DNA of 64,000 nucleotides from an uncultured bacterium. Its GTDB lineage: Bacteria > Cyanobacteriota > Vampirovibrionia > Gastranaerophilales > Gastranaerophilaceae. The translations under genes and the position numbers were made by a program. Of the stretch, positions 37,564-47,011 are shown piece after piece. Location: the NCBI GenBank assembly GCA_949284715.1, contig CASDWH010000032.1, positions 1 through 64,000 on the forward strand, given 5' to 3'. Every line of letters begins with the position of its first letter. Position 1 is the stretch's first letter. The notes below the pieces were generated by a model. That model worked only from the letters and a program-made list of their open reading frames with translations. It did not search any database and was not told where the DNA came from.

Positions 37564-38838
37564 TCACTTGCTGCCTTCTGTAATTACCGGCAAATCAATA
37601 ATAAATGTCGAGCCGTTATTAACCTCGCTTTTAACTGATATCTTCCCTCCGTGGAGTTCTACCAGTTCTTTGGTTATTGTAAGCCCCAGTCCTGTCGATG
37701 CTTCCTTTTTGGTATAAGCGGAATCAAGCTGTACAAATTTTGCAAAGATTTTTCCGTGATATTTAGGGTCTATACCTATTCCGTTATCGTGTACTGATAA
37801 AATAACACGATTCTTTTTGTTTTCCGCTCCAAGCAGAATTTCTCCGTTTTCAGGTGTGAACTTAATAGCATTGCTTACCAGATTATAAAAAACCTGCTGC
37901 ATTTTTTGATAGTCCGCATATATTTCAAAATCGTCATCAAAATCCTTAATCATTTTAATGTTTTTCTTTGCAGCAAGCGGAGCAAGTACATTACAGACTT
38001 CGGTATAAAGCATATCAATGCTGAATCTGCTTCGTGAAATCTTCATTGCTTTTGCTTCAATCTTTGAAATATCAAGAATTTCGTTAATCATGCCGAGCAG
38101 CCGCAGTCCCGAAACACGGATTTCTCCGACAAATTCTTTTTGTTTTTCGGAAAGCTCTCCATACATCCCGTTTTGCAGTATTTCCGAAAAACCTAAAATA
38201 GAATTCAGCGGGGTTCGTAATTCATGTGATACATTTGCAAGAAACTCGTTTTTAACTTTGTCGGCTTCTAATATTTTTTCGTTTTGTTCTTTAATTGTTT
38301 TATAAGCGTTATTCTTTTCAATTATACCGTCTTTTAAGGCTTTTAATTGAATTTTGAATACGTTTGACAATTCAAGATCTTTTATTACATAAGAAATTAT
38401 ACAGGAGCAAGTTTGTAAAATTGCCAAATCTTCATCTGTGTACAGCCTGCCGTCATTTCTTGCAAGAACAAGAATTCCAAAAACAGTCTGCCTGATAATA
38501 AGCTTAGATATCGCATACTTACAGTCTTTACCCTGAATTTTTAAAGTTTTTATTATCGGATTGTTTTCATCGGCAATATAATTATCATCTGAATAAATAA
38601 GCTTTTTTTGCCGTGTATTGAACGGGAAGGTACTATTTACCGGATAATTAGGATAGTTATTAAAGGAATATTTTAATTGCAGGCTTTCAGGATTTACATA
38701 GTAAATGAAGGCTTCCGTAAATTCAAAAATTTTTCCGAGTTTTTCAAAGATACTTAAAGCCCCGTCTTTTTCGTTTAGATTAGTTTCAAAAAAGAGCGGA
38801 AAAATATTGAGTACTTCTGTATTGCTTATTTTTGGCAT
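37564..38838 (-). CDS. sensor histidine kinase with GAF-like N-terminus
   Basis: 424 residues, no membrane segment. Residues about 20-155 form a GAF-like sensor, a coiled linker follows, then HisKA with the phospho-acceptor in FLANVSHELRTPLNSILGF, and HATPase_c with the N box QQVFYNLVSNAIKF, G1 VHDNGIGID and G2 GLGLTITKELVELHGG. It is cytoplasmic and autophosphorylates on His; the partner regulator is not adjacent. No ribosome binding site; an extended -10 box (TGTTAAAAT) ends six bases before the ATG. Confidence 0.93.
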   Translation of the reverse strand: MPKISNTEVLNIFPLFFETNLNEKDGALSIFEKLGKIFEFTEAFIYYVNPESLQLKYSFNNYPNYPVNSTFPFNTRQKKLIYSDDNYIADENNPIIKTLKIQGKDCKYAISKLIIRQTVFGILVLARNDGRLYTDEDLAILQTCSCIISYVIKDLELSNVFKIQLKALKDGIIEKNNAYKTIKEQNEKILEADKVKNEFLANVSHELRTPLNSILGFSEILQNGMYGELSEKQKEFVGEIRVSGLRLLGMINEILDISKIEAKAMKISRSRFSIDMLYTEVCNVLAPLAAKKNIKMIKDFDDDFEIYADYQKMQQVFYNLVSNAIKFTPENGEILLGAENKKNRVILSVHDNGIGIDPKYHGKIFAKFVQLDSAYTKKEASTGLGLTITKELVELHGGKISVKSEVNNGSTFIIDLPVITEGSK

Positions 38839-38844
38839 AACTAA

Positions 38845-38873
38845 ATTTTAACAGATTAAAGAAAACAGAGCAA
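38845..38873 (-). promoter_or_regulatory. promoter of the histidine kinase gene, leaderless
   Basis: On the minus strand TTGCTC (38873-38868), 17 bases, then TAAAAT (38850-38845) with an upstream TG making an extended -10; the ATG follows after six bases. Confidence 0.6.
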
Positions 38874-38917
38874 TAATATATTTATGTTATACTGGAATGG
38901 TAAAAACAGAGGTAAAA

Positions 38918-39880
38918 ATGAGAGCAGTAGTATTTGATAAAACACTTAAATATGTTGAAGATTATAAAAAGCCTATTCCGCAGCCCGGAGAGGCATTAAT
39001 AAGAGTTACACTCGCCGGTATATGTAATACCGACTATGAAATAACAAAAGGGTATATGGGGTATAACGGAATCCTCGGACACGAATTTGTCGGCGTTGTA
39101 GAGGAGGTTAACGGAGAAGATAAAACGCTTGTTGGCAAACGTGTTGTTGCAGAAATAAGCTGGGGATGTGATAAACCTGATTGTGAGTGGTGCGCGGTTA
39201 AAAATTACCGTCATTGTCCCCAGCGCCACACTCTCGGTATCTGGCGCAAAGACGGGTGTTTTGCGGATTATGTAACCATTCCGGTTAAGGTTCTGTTTGA
39301 AATTCCGGATAACGTAACAGATGAGCAGGCAGTATTTACGGAGCCGCTTGCCGCGGCTTGCGAGATATCTGAACAATTGCATATTGAACCATGCCAGACC
39401 GTTCTTGTTCAGGGGGATGGCAAGCTCGGACTTATTACTGCAATGACTTTGAATTCTCAGAATTATGACGTTACTCTTGTCGGTAAACACCCTGAAAAAC
39501 TTGAACTGGTAAAAGGGTTAGGCATAAAAATCGTTCTTCTGGATGAATTCGACAGCAAGAAATACGATGTTGTAGTTGAAGCAACAGGTTCTGTATCAGG
39601 ATTTGAGTCTGCCATGGTGCATACAAAGCCCCGCGGTGTTCTTGTATTAAAAAGTACAGTTGCGACAGGCAAAGAACTAAACCTTGCACCGGTTGTTATT
39701 GACGAAATAACAGTACTCGGCTCCCGCTGCGGACAGTTTAAGCCGGCACTCAGACTTCTTGAACGGCACGCGATTGATTTTTCAAAACTCATTACTGCGG
39801 TGTATCCGGTTGAAAAATCAATTGAGGCTTTTGAACGTAATAAGGACAAAGATTCTGTAAAAGTTCTTATAAAGTTTTAA
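38918..39880 (+). CDS. zinc-dependent medium-chain alcohol/sugar dehydrogenase
   Basis: 320 residues from ATG 38918, preferred over the ATG at 38897 because AGAGGT is correctly spaced for it and TATACT (38888-38893) lies too close to the earlier one. MDR family: catalytic zinc site with Cys in LAGICNTDYEI and GHEFVG, structural zinc cysteines in CDKPDCEWCAVKNYRHC, and a Rossmann segment TVLVQGDGKLGLITAMTL. Oxidises an alcohol or polyol with NAD(P); substrate unknown. Confidence 0.88.
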   Translation: MRAVVFDKTLKYVEDYKKPIPQPGEALIRVTLAGICNTDYEITKGYMGYNGILGHEFVGVVEEVNGEDKTLVGKRVVAEISWGCDKPDCEWCAVKNYRHCPQRHTLGIWRKDGCFADYVTIPVKVLFEIPDNVTDEQAVFTEPLAAACEISEQLHIEPCQTVLVQGDGKLGLITAMTLNSQNYDVTLVGKHPEKLELVKGLGIKIVLLDEFDSKKYDVVVEATGSVSGFESAMVHTKPRGVLVLKSTVATGKELNLAPVVIDEITVLGSRCGQFKPALRLLERHAIDFSKLITAVYPVEKSIEAFERNKDKDSVKVLIKF

Positions 39881-39942
39881 TCTATCGCCCGCGTTGCTGT
39901 TATAAAGGATATAAAATGTGGCACTAATATATTGGAGGTGCG

Positions 39943-40263
39943 ATGTTTTTATCCGTATCAGGAATAAATTTTTACCGGTATGACGAAGCTGCGGAGGCTA
40001 ATTATGTAGCCCGTAAACTTATGTCATACGGTGTTCCGCCTACAGGTGATATAACTTCTGATAAACAAATACTTAAACGTATAGAAGCAGGAGAAACCTT
40101 TTTACCTGTTATTTCAACGCAGAATACAGATACACGACAATATACAGGAGCCTCCGAGTATAGTCAGAATAATTACGACGAACAGTTAACAAAACTTGAA
40201 ACAGAACGCCCGGGAGCAGAACAATTAGGGATTCTTATGAAACTCAGATTAGGCCTAGTTTAG
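39943..40263 (+). CDS. small hypothetical protein
   Basis: 106 residues, not recognised. A very good GGAGGT precedes the ATG, so it is translated. The N-terminus MFLSVSGINFYRYDEAAEAN is followed by a helical stretch and a polar Gln/Asn/Thr-rich middle (TQNTDTRQYTGASEYSQNN). No hydrophobic segment after the first residues, no Cys. Its last codons overlap the convergent thrB stop by 4 bases. Confidence 0.6.
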   Translation: MFLSVSGINFYRYDEAAEANYVARKLMSYGVPPTGDITSDKQILKRIEAGETFLPVISTQNTDTRQYTGASEYSQNNYDEQLTKLETERPGAEQLGILMKLRLGLV

Positions 40264-41204
40264 TTCTGGTCAAGAATAACGGCACCCTGTTCTTCTACTT
40301 TAAGTGTTTTAACATCTGCCGATATACCTAACCCTTCCCATATTTCTTTTACCGAGGACTTAATTTTTTCTGTATTGTAATTCTTTGAAATAACGAGTAA
40401 TGTAGGGCCGGCGCCGCTTATTACGCAGCCGAGAACGCCCTGTTCACTTCTGAGTTTATCCATAATTTCAGGCATCCCCGGAATAAGTTTTACCCTGTAG
40501 GGCTGGTGGATTCTATCATTTAAAGCCCTTGTCATAAGTTCGTCATCTGCTGTTTCTATTGCATGAATAAGCATTGCCGAGTGTTTTAGATTGTAAACGG
40601 CGTCAGCAAGCGGTATTTCTTTAGGTATTACAGAACGTGCAATTGCTGTTGAAAGTTCAAAATCCGGTACACAGATGGTTAAATCCCAATCCTCCGGCCA
40701 TTTTAGTTTTCTGTAAATAACACTGCCGTCATCTTCCAGAGAAGAAAAGACAACCCCTCCAAGTATTGCAGGAGTTACGTTGTCAGGATGCCCCTCAACC
40801 TCTGTTGCAATTGATATTAAGGCCGTTTCATCTGCCGGAAATCCATGGAGTTTATTTGCTGCAATAAGTGCGCCTACAATTACAGAAGCAGAGCTTCCGA
40901 GGCCTCTTGTTATAGGGATTTCGGATTGTATATTAATTTTTAATTCTGACGGCTCTTGTCCGATTGAATTGTATAATAATTCTATTGCTTTGTATGCAAG
41001 GTTATTTTCATCCCGCGGTATATCTTCAAGGAATGCTGTTACCGCATCACTGCTGTTTGCGATTATGTTAATTTCAATACCGGAGCCGGGCAGAACAGTT
41101 TCTTCTATTGTAATAGTATTATAAATGGGCAGCGCCAGACCAAAACAATCAAATCCCGGGCCGAGATTTGCCGATGTGGCTGGAACTCTTACGCTAACTT
41201 TCAT
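40260..41204 (-). CDS. thrB: homoserine kinase
   Basis: 314 residues, GHMP kinase family. It phosphorylates homoserine in threonine synthesis. The ATP-binding motif PITRGLGSSASVIVGALIAA and the N-terminal VRVPATSANLGPGFDCFGLA are the family signatures, with the C-terminal GCVISGAGPTLLVI glycine motif. GAGGA precedes the ATG. The neighbouring YhaM-type gene lies 25 bases upstream in the same direction. Confidence 0.96.
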   Translation of the reverse strand: MKVSVRVPATSANLGPGFDCFGLALPIYNTITIEETVLPGSGIEINIIANSSDAVTAFLEDIPRDENNLAYKAIELLYNSIGQEPSELKINIQSEIPITRGLGSSASVIVGALIAANKLHGFPADETALISIATEVEGHPDNVTPAILGGVVFSSLEDDGSVIYRKLKWPEDWDLTICVPDFELSTAIARSVIPKEIPLADAVYNLKHSAMLIHAIETADDELMTRALNDRIHQPYRVKLIPGMPEIMDKLRSEQGVLGCVISGAGPTLLVISKNYNTEKIKSSVKEIWEGLGISADVKTLKVEEQGAVILDQN

Positions 41205-41229
41205 AAATCATCCTCATACTTTAAGCAAA

Positions 41230-42057
41230 TTATAACATAGATACATTAATCTTCCCAAATTTTGCCGATAAATCATCCAGATGGTGAACAATGTACAGTT
41301 CAGGCGCCAAATCTTTTTCATTTAAATCAATTATAGCACCCCATTCAGCTCTGCCATGATGGGCAGCAATCATCTTTGCAATGTTTCTGAAGCCGGCGTT
41401 CATACAGACAGAAAACCCGTACTGGGAATGGGTAAGCCAGTCTTTTCTAAAATCTTCATCATAGTCTATAAGTCCGGTTTCTGTATCAATCGTATATTCA
41501 AAAATTTTGCCGATGTCATGAAGCAGACATGCTGCTATAACTTCATCTTTATTTATTCTGGCAGCAAATAACGGAATATTGGCTTCTGCAAAGTTCAGAC
41601 ATTCAAGAGTGTGTACCATCAAGCCGCCGATATAGTTATGATGCATAAGCTTTGCTGCCGGAGAAATTTTTATTTTTTCCTCGTATTTTTTGTATATATT
41701 AAGAGTAAACTCTTTTAATTCCTCATTAGAAATTTCTTCAATATAACCGATTAACTGTTTAAAAGCATTTTCCCGTTCTTGTTCATCTAACCCTGTTTTC
41801 GCTTCTTTAATAAGTTCAAGAGCCGAAACAAGGCAGTTGTTATATTTTTCATTAAAAGAACCTGAAACTATTCTAAGCAGGTTGCCTGAACGGAAAAGTT
41901 TTGCATCAAGCCTGTTCAGAGTTTCTTCCCAGAGTATGCAGTTAAGCAGAGAATCGTCTGAGGTATCTTTTAGCTGAAGTTTACCCATTTTTGTTCCTGC
42001 TTTAGTATCTCCGATTGAAAATATAACAACTTCATAGATTGTTTCTGTACTAAACAT
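41230..42057 (-). CDS. YhaM-type 3'-5' exoribonuclease (OB fold + HD domain)
   Basis: 275 residues. N-terminal OB-fold nucleic-acid-binding segment (KAGTKMGKLQLKDTSDDSL), then a metal-dependent HD domain with HHNYIGGLMVHTLECL, ACLLHDIGKIFEY and HSQYGFSVC...AAHHG. The family (YhaM/CBF1) degrades RNA or single-stranded DNA from the 3' end. Slightly shorter than the roughly 310-residue Bacillus protein. AGGAG precedes the ATG. It is followed by thrB in the same direction. Confidence 0.88.
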   Translation of the reverse strand: MFSTETIYEVVIFSIGDTKAGTKMGKLQLKDTSDDSLLNCILWEETLNRLDAKLFRSGNLLRIVSGSFNEKYNNCLVSALELIKEAKTGLDEQERENAFKQLIGYIEEISNEELKEFTLNIYKKYEEKIKISPAAKLMHHNYIGGLMVHTLECLNFAEANIPLFAARINKDEVIAACLLHDIGKIFEYTIDTETGLIDYDEDFRKDWLTHSQYGFSVCMNAGFRNIAKMIAAHHGRAEWGAIIDLNEKDLAPELYIVHHLDDLSAKFGKINVSML

Positions 42058-42121
42058 AATTACTCCTATACCGTATGTAAATTATAATAACAGAAACAAA
42101 TGCAAAGTGTATTTATTTCAT

Positions 42122-42373
42122 TTATGCAAGATAATTAAAAGTTTCTTTTTGTGATTCGTCAGTAATAAGTTTTTTTTCGCAAAAATCTTTCCACAGTGCT
42201 ATTTTATGGAACATTTCTTCTCTGGTATTTTGAGAAGCATTGTTTTCTTTTTTTGCGCCGAAATAATTATAATGGTCGTAATGATTATTTTTTACTGCCT
42301 GTTTAGCAGTATTTCCCCCTAAATATGAATTGTTTTTCGCAGATGATAAACTGGAAATTGCAGACACTAACAT
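42122..42373 (-). CDS. small hypothetical protein with N-terminal FGA motif
   Basis: 83 residues, not recognised. AGAAGGAG precedes the ATG, supporting translation. The first half is Asn/Ser/His-rich and probably disordered, ending in YNYFGAKKE at 35-43; the second half is a helix with TREEMFHKIALWKDFCEKKL. The FGAK motif and the MLVS opening match the N-terminal pattern of other unknown proteins in this window. Confidence 0.6.
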   Translation of the reverse strand: MLVSAISSLSSAKNNSYLGGNTAKQAVKNNHYDHYNYFGAKKENNASQNTREEMFHKIALWKDFCEKKLITDESQKETFNYLA

Positions 42374-42591
42374 GCAAAATTCACTCCTTCTGATGGTATT
42401 TTATCATGGACTTTATAAAAAAACAATAATCCCGGAGCGGAATTTTTTTCAAGTTATTATTTAAACTGCGCGTTTTCATGTAACAAATTGTAACAATTAC
42501 CCAAAAAACATTAAAGTTTTATGCGAAAACTACCGTAATAGAGAGGGTAATGTAGTATAGGTATGTGTTAATCCAAAGAAAGGAGAAATAT

Positions 42592-45312
42592 ATGACTACG
42601 GATGTATCACAAATGGTAGCAGCATTTCGCGCCAAGAATCCGGTAGAAACACTGGGTAAAACGGATAGAGAAGTGGCAAATATGATGCTCGCCAATCCCG
42701 CAGCGCTGTCTTATGCTGAAGCGGAAGCCTTGATGAAAGCGTTTAGCGGAGAGCCTGATCCGATTGGAGATATGGCGGAATTTTCCAAAACAAAAACAGG
42801 GGAAACGGATGACAGTAAATTTGCTAAGTATATGCCTCAGGGTGATGTACCGGCGCCAAAGGATTCTAAAAAAGGATGGCTTATCGGCGGCCTTGCGGCA
42901 TTGGGCGCAGGTGCTGTAGCTTTATTTACGCGAGGCAAAGTTAAGCCGACAACATTGGCTGCCGGTGCTGCTGCGGTTGCCGGAGCGGCTGCTTTGACAA
43001 GCTGTAGTGAAGATTATACATATGCTCCGGATATAAAACCCGAATTCAATATTACTTTAGATCTTTCTGATTTAAATGCGCGTTTAGATGAGTTAATAAA
43101 TCAAGGCACTACTAATGAAGCCATATTCAGGCAGATGCTGGCATTACTTGAACAAATAAGTTCAAATCAGGAGGAAATGAGTGCTGCAATGAAAGCACTT
43201 TTAAATGATGTACTTGCTGTTTTGAATGATATGAAAACAGGTGATGATAACAGAGCCGCCATACTGGAAAAAATTCTGGCGGAGATAGTAAGCGGAAATA
43301 CGCAAAACCAGGAAATCTTAAGAGAGATGCTGAATATCCTGAAATCATTTAAGGATGACCAATCAGCCTTTAATGATATGGTAGTCGCTTTATTAAATGA
43401 AATGATGGCTAAGCTGGATGGTATAGATAGTACAAACAGAACATACTATGACAAAATACTGAATGCCATAAATGAACTTGCCCTGGGTAATACTGAATCG
43501 GCAGAAGAATTTATGGGTGTTCTCAACAAAATCTGGGAATCTATTAATTCAGGAAATGAAATTTCAGCTAATCAACAGGCAATTCTTAATGAAATCCTGA
43601 CAGCAATTACTGAGATGAAGAATGCTGCGCCAGAAGTTGCAGAACAAATCTCCGGATTACTGAATCAAATACTTGATGCTGTTAATGAAGGCAATGACCT
43701 TACATCAGAGCAAACTGTTCTTATTAACGGAATTCTTGAGGCTGTTACTGCTATTCAAGACGGAACTCCTGAAGCAGTTGAAAAACTTACAGCTATGCTG
43801 CAAAAAATTATTGATTCTGTTAATAACGGAACAAATGTTAATATGGAAGGATTTAATGCAGTCATTGAAGTTCTTAAATCCATTCAGGCTGCCGATGCTG
43901 AACAGGCAGAAAATATTGCTAACCTCATAAGTGCTATGTGGGAAGATATTGCTGCCGGCAATCAGGAAATTATTAACGCTCTTAAAGAATTGAGTACATC
44001 AGGTGCGGCTAATAATAAAGAGCTTATGGAATTTATCCAAGGACTTTATAATAACTCGCAAATAAATTCTGATGAACGCACTGACAAGATTGTTGACGCA
44101 ATTAACAGTGTCGGACAAATGGTTGCCAAACTTGAAGAAACTGTTAAAACAACCGGTGATGCAATTTCTAACGCAATCAAAGAACTCGGATCTAAACTGG
44201 ATGCTCTGTTAGAGGCATATAAAGAAGGTAATATATCCTCACAGGAAGTTCTTGCTCAATTGAGGGAAGTTATCAACGCCCTTCATGAAGGCAACGGTAT
44301 TAATACTGTAACCAACGAACTTCTGCAAGAGCTTCTTGACAAGGCCGATAATATTATAGCAGGCGGCGGTGATTATGTAGATTATACAGAAATCCTTAAC
44401 CAAATTCTGGATGCAATTAACAGTGTTGCGGCCGGTATTGAGGACATTAAGATTGGTATGGGCGAAAACAATGCAGATATTGTTGCTGCGTTAGAAGAGA
44501 TTATCCATAATCAAAACGTTCAAACTGATGTTCTTAATGACTTCGCAGCCCAAAGTACCGCTAATCAGCAAAAATTAATTGATCAGGGTAATGTAATTAT
44601 CGAACAGTTAGATAAAATCGGCGCTGATTTAGGTCAAGGTATTTCTACTATAATAGAAAAACTGAAAGACAGTGATGCGAAACTTGCTGCCGAACTTGCA
44701 GCCTTAACAGAAGCTCTTGGACTTAAGATTGATGATAACGGTCAAGCTATAGTTAATGCAATTAAGGGATTAGAAGGTAATCTTACCGCAATTGAAGATG
44801 CTATTAAGAACTTAATAAACATCTCAGGTAATGATAATCTTGACTTGACTACAACAAATAATCTTATCCAAACAATTATTAATATGTTAAGCGATCAGCA
44901 AGATCCGGTATTTGACCTTAGTGAAATTACACAAATTCTGGCGGCTAATAACGAATTATTGCAACAGCTTCTTGAAAAAGAAAACGGCGGTACAATTGAT
45001 ACCGGTGCAATAGAAAACGCATTGGCCGAAATCTTAGACGCAGTACGCAATATGAATGTCGGAGGCGGCTCAGGTACTGTAGACCTTACTACAACAAACA
45101 ACCTTATACAGGTTTGTATCAATCAGCTTGCACAACTGGTTCAAGCATCGTCTACAAATACCGATATTATGGCAAGTGTAACAAACCTTGGTACGCAGTT
45201 AACAGAAGTTATTTCCAACTTGCAATCAGGTAATGTTACGACTGATGAAATTAATGCCAAACTTGATGCGATTATGGCAGCTATCGAACAGCTTAATACA
45301 TCAATGCGGTAA
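42592..45312 (+). CDS. 906-residue helical-repeat protein with internal lipobox
   Basis: 906 residues from ATG 42592, which has a strong GAAAGGAG; the frame opens earlier (42565) without one. Residues 1-90 are soluble, 95-113 hydrophobic (GWLIGGLAALGAGAVALF), and 122-138 (LAAGAAAVAGAAALTSC) ends in LTSC at Cys138, a lipobox-like site placed unusually far in. Residues 150-906 are helix-rich, with an irregular 35-45 residue repeat (ILNEILTAITEMKN, VLINGILEAVTAIQDG) suggesting a coiled-coil or spectrin-like rod. DLTTTNNLIQ occurs twice near the C-terminus. Not recognised; surface rod is inference. A strong terminator follows. Confidence 0.65.
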   Translation: MTTDVSQMVAAFRAKNPVETLGKTDREVANMMLANPAALSYAEAEALMKAFSGEPDPIGDMAEFSKTKTGETDDSKFAKYMPQGDVPAPKDSKKGWLIGGLAALGAGAVALFTRGKVKPTTLAAGAAAVAGAAALTSCSEDYTYAPDIKPEFNITLDLSDLNARLDELINQGTTNEAIFRQMLALLEQISSNQEEMSAAMKALLNDVLAVLNDMKTGDDNRAAILEKILAEIVSGNTQNQEILREMLNILKSFKDDQSAFNDMVVALLNEMMAKLDGIDSTNRTYYDKILNAINELALGNTESAEEFMGVLNKIWESINSGNEISANQQAILNEILTAITEMKNAAPEVAEQISGLLNQILDAVNEGNDLTSEQTVLINGILEAVTAIQDGTPEAVEKLTAMLQKIIDSVNNGTNVNMEGFNAVIEVLKSIQAADAEQAENIANLISAMWEDIAAGNQEIINALKELSTSGAANNKELMEFIQGLYNNSQINSDERTDKIVDAINSVGQMVAKLEETVKTTGDAISNAIKELGSKLDALLEAYKEGNISSQEVLAQLREVINALHEGNGINTVTNELLQELLDKADNIIAGGGDYVDYTEILNQILDAINSVAAGIEDIKIGMGENNADIVAALEEIIHNQNVQTDVLNDFAAQSTANQQKLIDQGNVIIEQLDKIGADLGQGISTIIEKLKDSDAKLAAELAALTEALGLKIDDNGQAIVNAIKGLEGNLTAIEDAIKNLINISGNDNLDLTTTNNLIQTIINMLSDQQDPVFDLSEITQILAANNELLQQLLEKENGGTIDTGAIENALAEILDAVRNMNVGGGSGTVDLTTTNNLIQVCINQLAQLVQASSTNTDIMASVTNLGTQLTEVISNLQSGNVTTDEINAKLDAIMAAIEQLNTSMR

Positions 45313-45328
45313 TAAGTATTCGGTACAG

Positions 45329-45372
45329 AAAAAGGAAGGGCGCGGTTTAAATAAACCGCGCCCTTCCTTTTT
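45329..45372 (+). terminator. strong rho-independent terminator
   Basis: A perfect 21-bp stem: 45329-45349 (AAAAAGGAAGGGCGCGG then TTTA) pairs with 45352-45372, with a two-base spacer and a T-rich 3' end. It ends the 906-residue gene, before icd on the same strand. Confidence 0.9.
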
Positions 45373-45411
45373 ATAATTATATGTTATAATACACAAAAAG
45401 AGGAATAGTTT

Positions 45412-46410
45412 ATGGAAACAGTTACACTTATTCAAGGCGATGGAATAGGGCCGGAGATAACAGACGCGGCGGTTAAGATTATAGATGCGGCAGGCGTTAA
45501 AGTCGATTGGGACTTGCAGACGGCAGGTGCAGATGTAATAGAGAAAGAAGGTACACCGCTCCCCGCGCGTGTAATTGAATCTGTTAAAAAAAACGGTGTT
45601 GCTCTTAAATCCCCCGTTACTACACCTATCGGAAAAGGGTTCAGGTCTGTTAATGTGACTTTACGCAAAGAACTGGATTTATATGCAAATCTCCGCCCTT
45701 GCTGTAATATACCCGCTGTTAAAACCAGATATGATAACATTGATATAGTTGTTGTAAGAGAAAATACAGAGGATTTATACGCCGGTATTGAAGAAATGAT
45801 TGATAACGACACGGCACATAGTATAAAAATTATTACAAGAAAAGCATCCGAAAGGATAGCCCGGTTTGCATTTGAGTATTCAGTTAAAAATAACCGCAAA
45901 TTGGTTTCGGTTGTAACAAAGGCAAATATCTGCAAGTTATCAGACGGGCTGTTTCTGGAATCGGCGCGAAATATAGCCAAAGATTATCCGCAGATAAAGT
46001 TTCAGGAAATCCTTGTGGACAACTGCTGTATGCAGCTTGTTCAAAACCCATGCCGTTTTGATGTTTTACTGCTTCCAAACCTTTACGGTGATATAGTTTC
46101 AGACCTTACAGCCGGTTTAATAGGAGGGTTAGGGGTCGCACAGGGTGCAAATATCGGTGACAAATGTGCGGTGTTTGAACCGGTACACGGGTCTGCGCCC
46201 GACATTGCCGGGCAAAATAAGGCCAATCCTACAGCAATTATACTAAGCGCGGTTGAAATGCTTTATTATCTTGGTGAAGCAGCAAAAGGGGCAATGATTA
46301 AAAAAGCATTGTTTAATACCTTTAGACAGGGAATATATACTGCTGATTTAGGCGGAACGTATTCTTGTACAGAATTTACGGATGCAGTTATAAAAAATTT
46401 ACAGGAGTAA
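45412..46410 (+). CDS. NAD-type isocitrate dehydrogenase (decarboxylating dehydrogenase family)
   Basis: 332 residues. Beta-decarboxylating dehydrogenase fold: LIQGDGIGPEITDAA, GKGFRSVNVTLRKELDLYANLRP, NLYGDIVSDLTAGLIGG and EPVHGSAPDIAGQNKANP. The SVNVTLRK segment, with Ser and Asn before the Arg, fits isocitrate rather than isopropylmalate dehydrogenase. Likely makes 2-oxoglutarate; homoisocitrate dehydrogenase is the main alternative. TATAAT at 45385-45390 and AGAGGA upstream of the ATG support a separate promoter. Five bases separate it from the next gene. Confidence 0.85.
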   Translation: METVTLIQGDGIGPEITDAAVKIIDAAGVKVDWDLQTAGADVIEKEGTPLPARVIESVKKNGVALKSPVTTPIGKGFRSVNVTLRKELDLYANLRPCCNIPAVKTRYDNIDIVVVRENTEDLYAGIEEMIDNDTAHSIKIITRKASERIARFAFEYSVKNNRKLVSVVTKANICKLSDGLFLESARNIAKDYPQIKFQEILVDNCCMQLVQNPCRFDVLLLPNLYGDIVSDLTAGLIGGLGVAQGANIGDKCAVFEPVHGSAPDIAGQNKANPTAIILSAVEMLYYLGEAAKGAMIKKALFNTFRQGIYTADLGGTYSCTEFTDAVIKNLQE

Positions 46411-46414
46411 TATT

Positions 46415-47002
46415 ATGGTTTTATTAGAAAAAACGGTTAAATTTGATCCGGGATGGGGAAGTTATGTTCTGGTTTATTCAGGCAGTGTAGAATACTTATA
46501 TAAAGATATTAACAAATTTAAGAATTTGAGTCAGCGGAGCTTCAAATTTAAACAGTATTTTCCTAAAATTGTGACACTTTTGGAAAATAATATCGGTTTT
46601 TATGCCGGCTGTCTTTTGTGGGCGGTTTATTTGAAAAATTCAGGAGATGCTGATTTCACAGGCAACCATTGCCTTGGTCAAAAATATAACCCTGATGAGC
46701 CGGATTTGGAAATAGATTATATTTTAACCAGTATTGATAAACTGCAAAATGATTATAAATATTACACCGGCAAAGTTATGGAGTTTCCTGAAATTTATAA
46801 ACATATACTTGTTACTTACAACGAATTTATGGAGATTAATAAAGGGTTTACCGAAACCAGGAGTACTGCCGATTTAAAACTCCCTGAAAACCTTAAAACT
46901 CCTTCGGAGGAGGAATTAGAAAAAATAAATTCTTGTATTCAGTCGGTCGTTGAATCAGGAAAGCTTGCTGAGTTAATACCGCTTGCAGATTTAATATTAT
47001 AA
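46415..47002 (+). CDS. hypothetical protein between icd and ade
   Basis: 195 residues, not recognised. Starts five bases after the dehydrogenase stop and ends nine bases before ade, so it is probably co-transcribed with both. Mixed alpha/beta content with a hydrophobic stretch around residues 58-72 (NIGFYAGCLLWAVYL) and a helical C-terminus. No catalytic motif visible; the conserved-looking GDADFTGNHCLGQKYNPDEP has one Cys. A role linked to central metabolism or purine salvage is only suggested by position. Confidence 0.6.
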   Translation: MVLLEKTVKFDPGWGSYVLVYSGSVEYLYKDINKFKNLSQRSFKFKQYFPKIVTLLENNIGFYAGCLLWAVYLKNSGDADFTGNHCLGQKYNPDEPDLEIDYILTSIDKLQNDYKYYTGKVMEFPEIYKHILVTYNEFMEINKGFTETRSTADLKLPENLKTPSEEELEKINSCIQSVVESGKLAELIPLADLIL

Positions 47003-47011
47003 GGAATGTAT

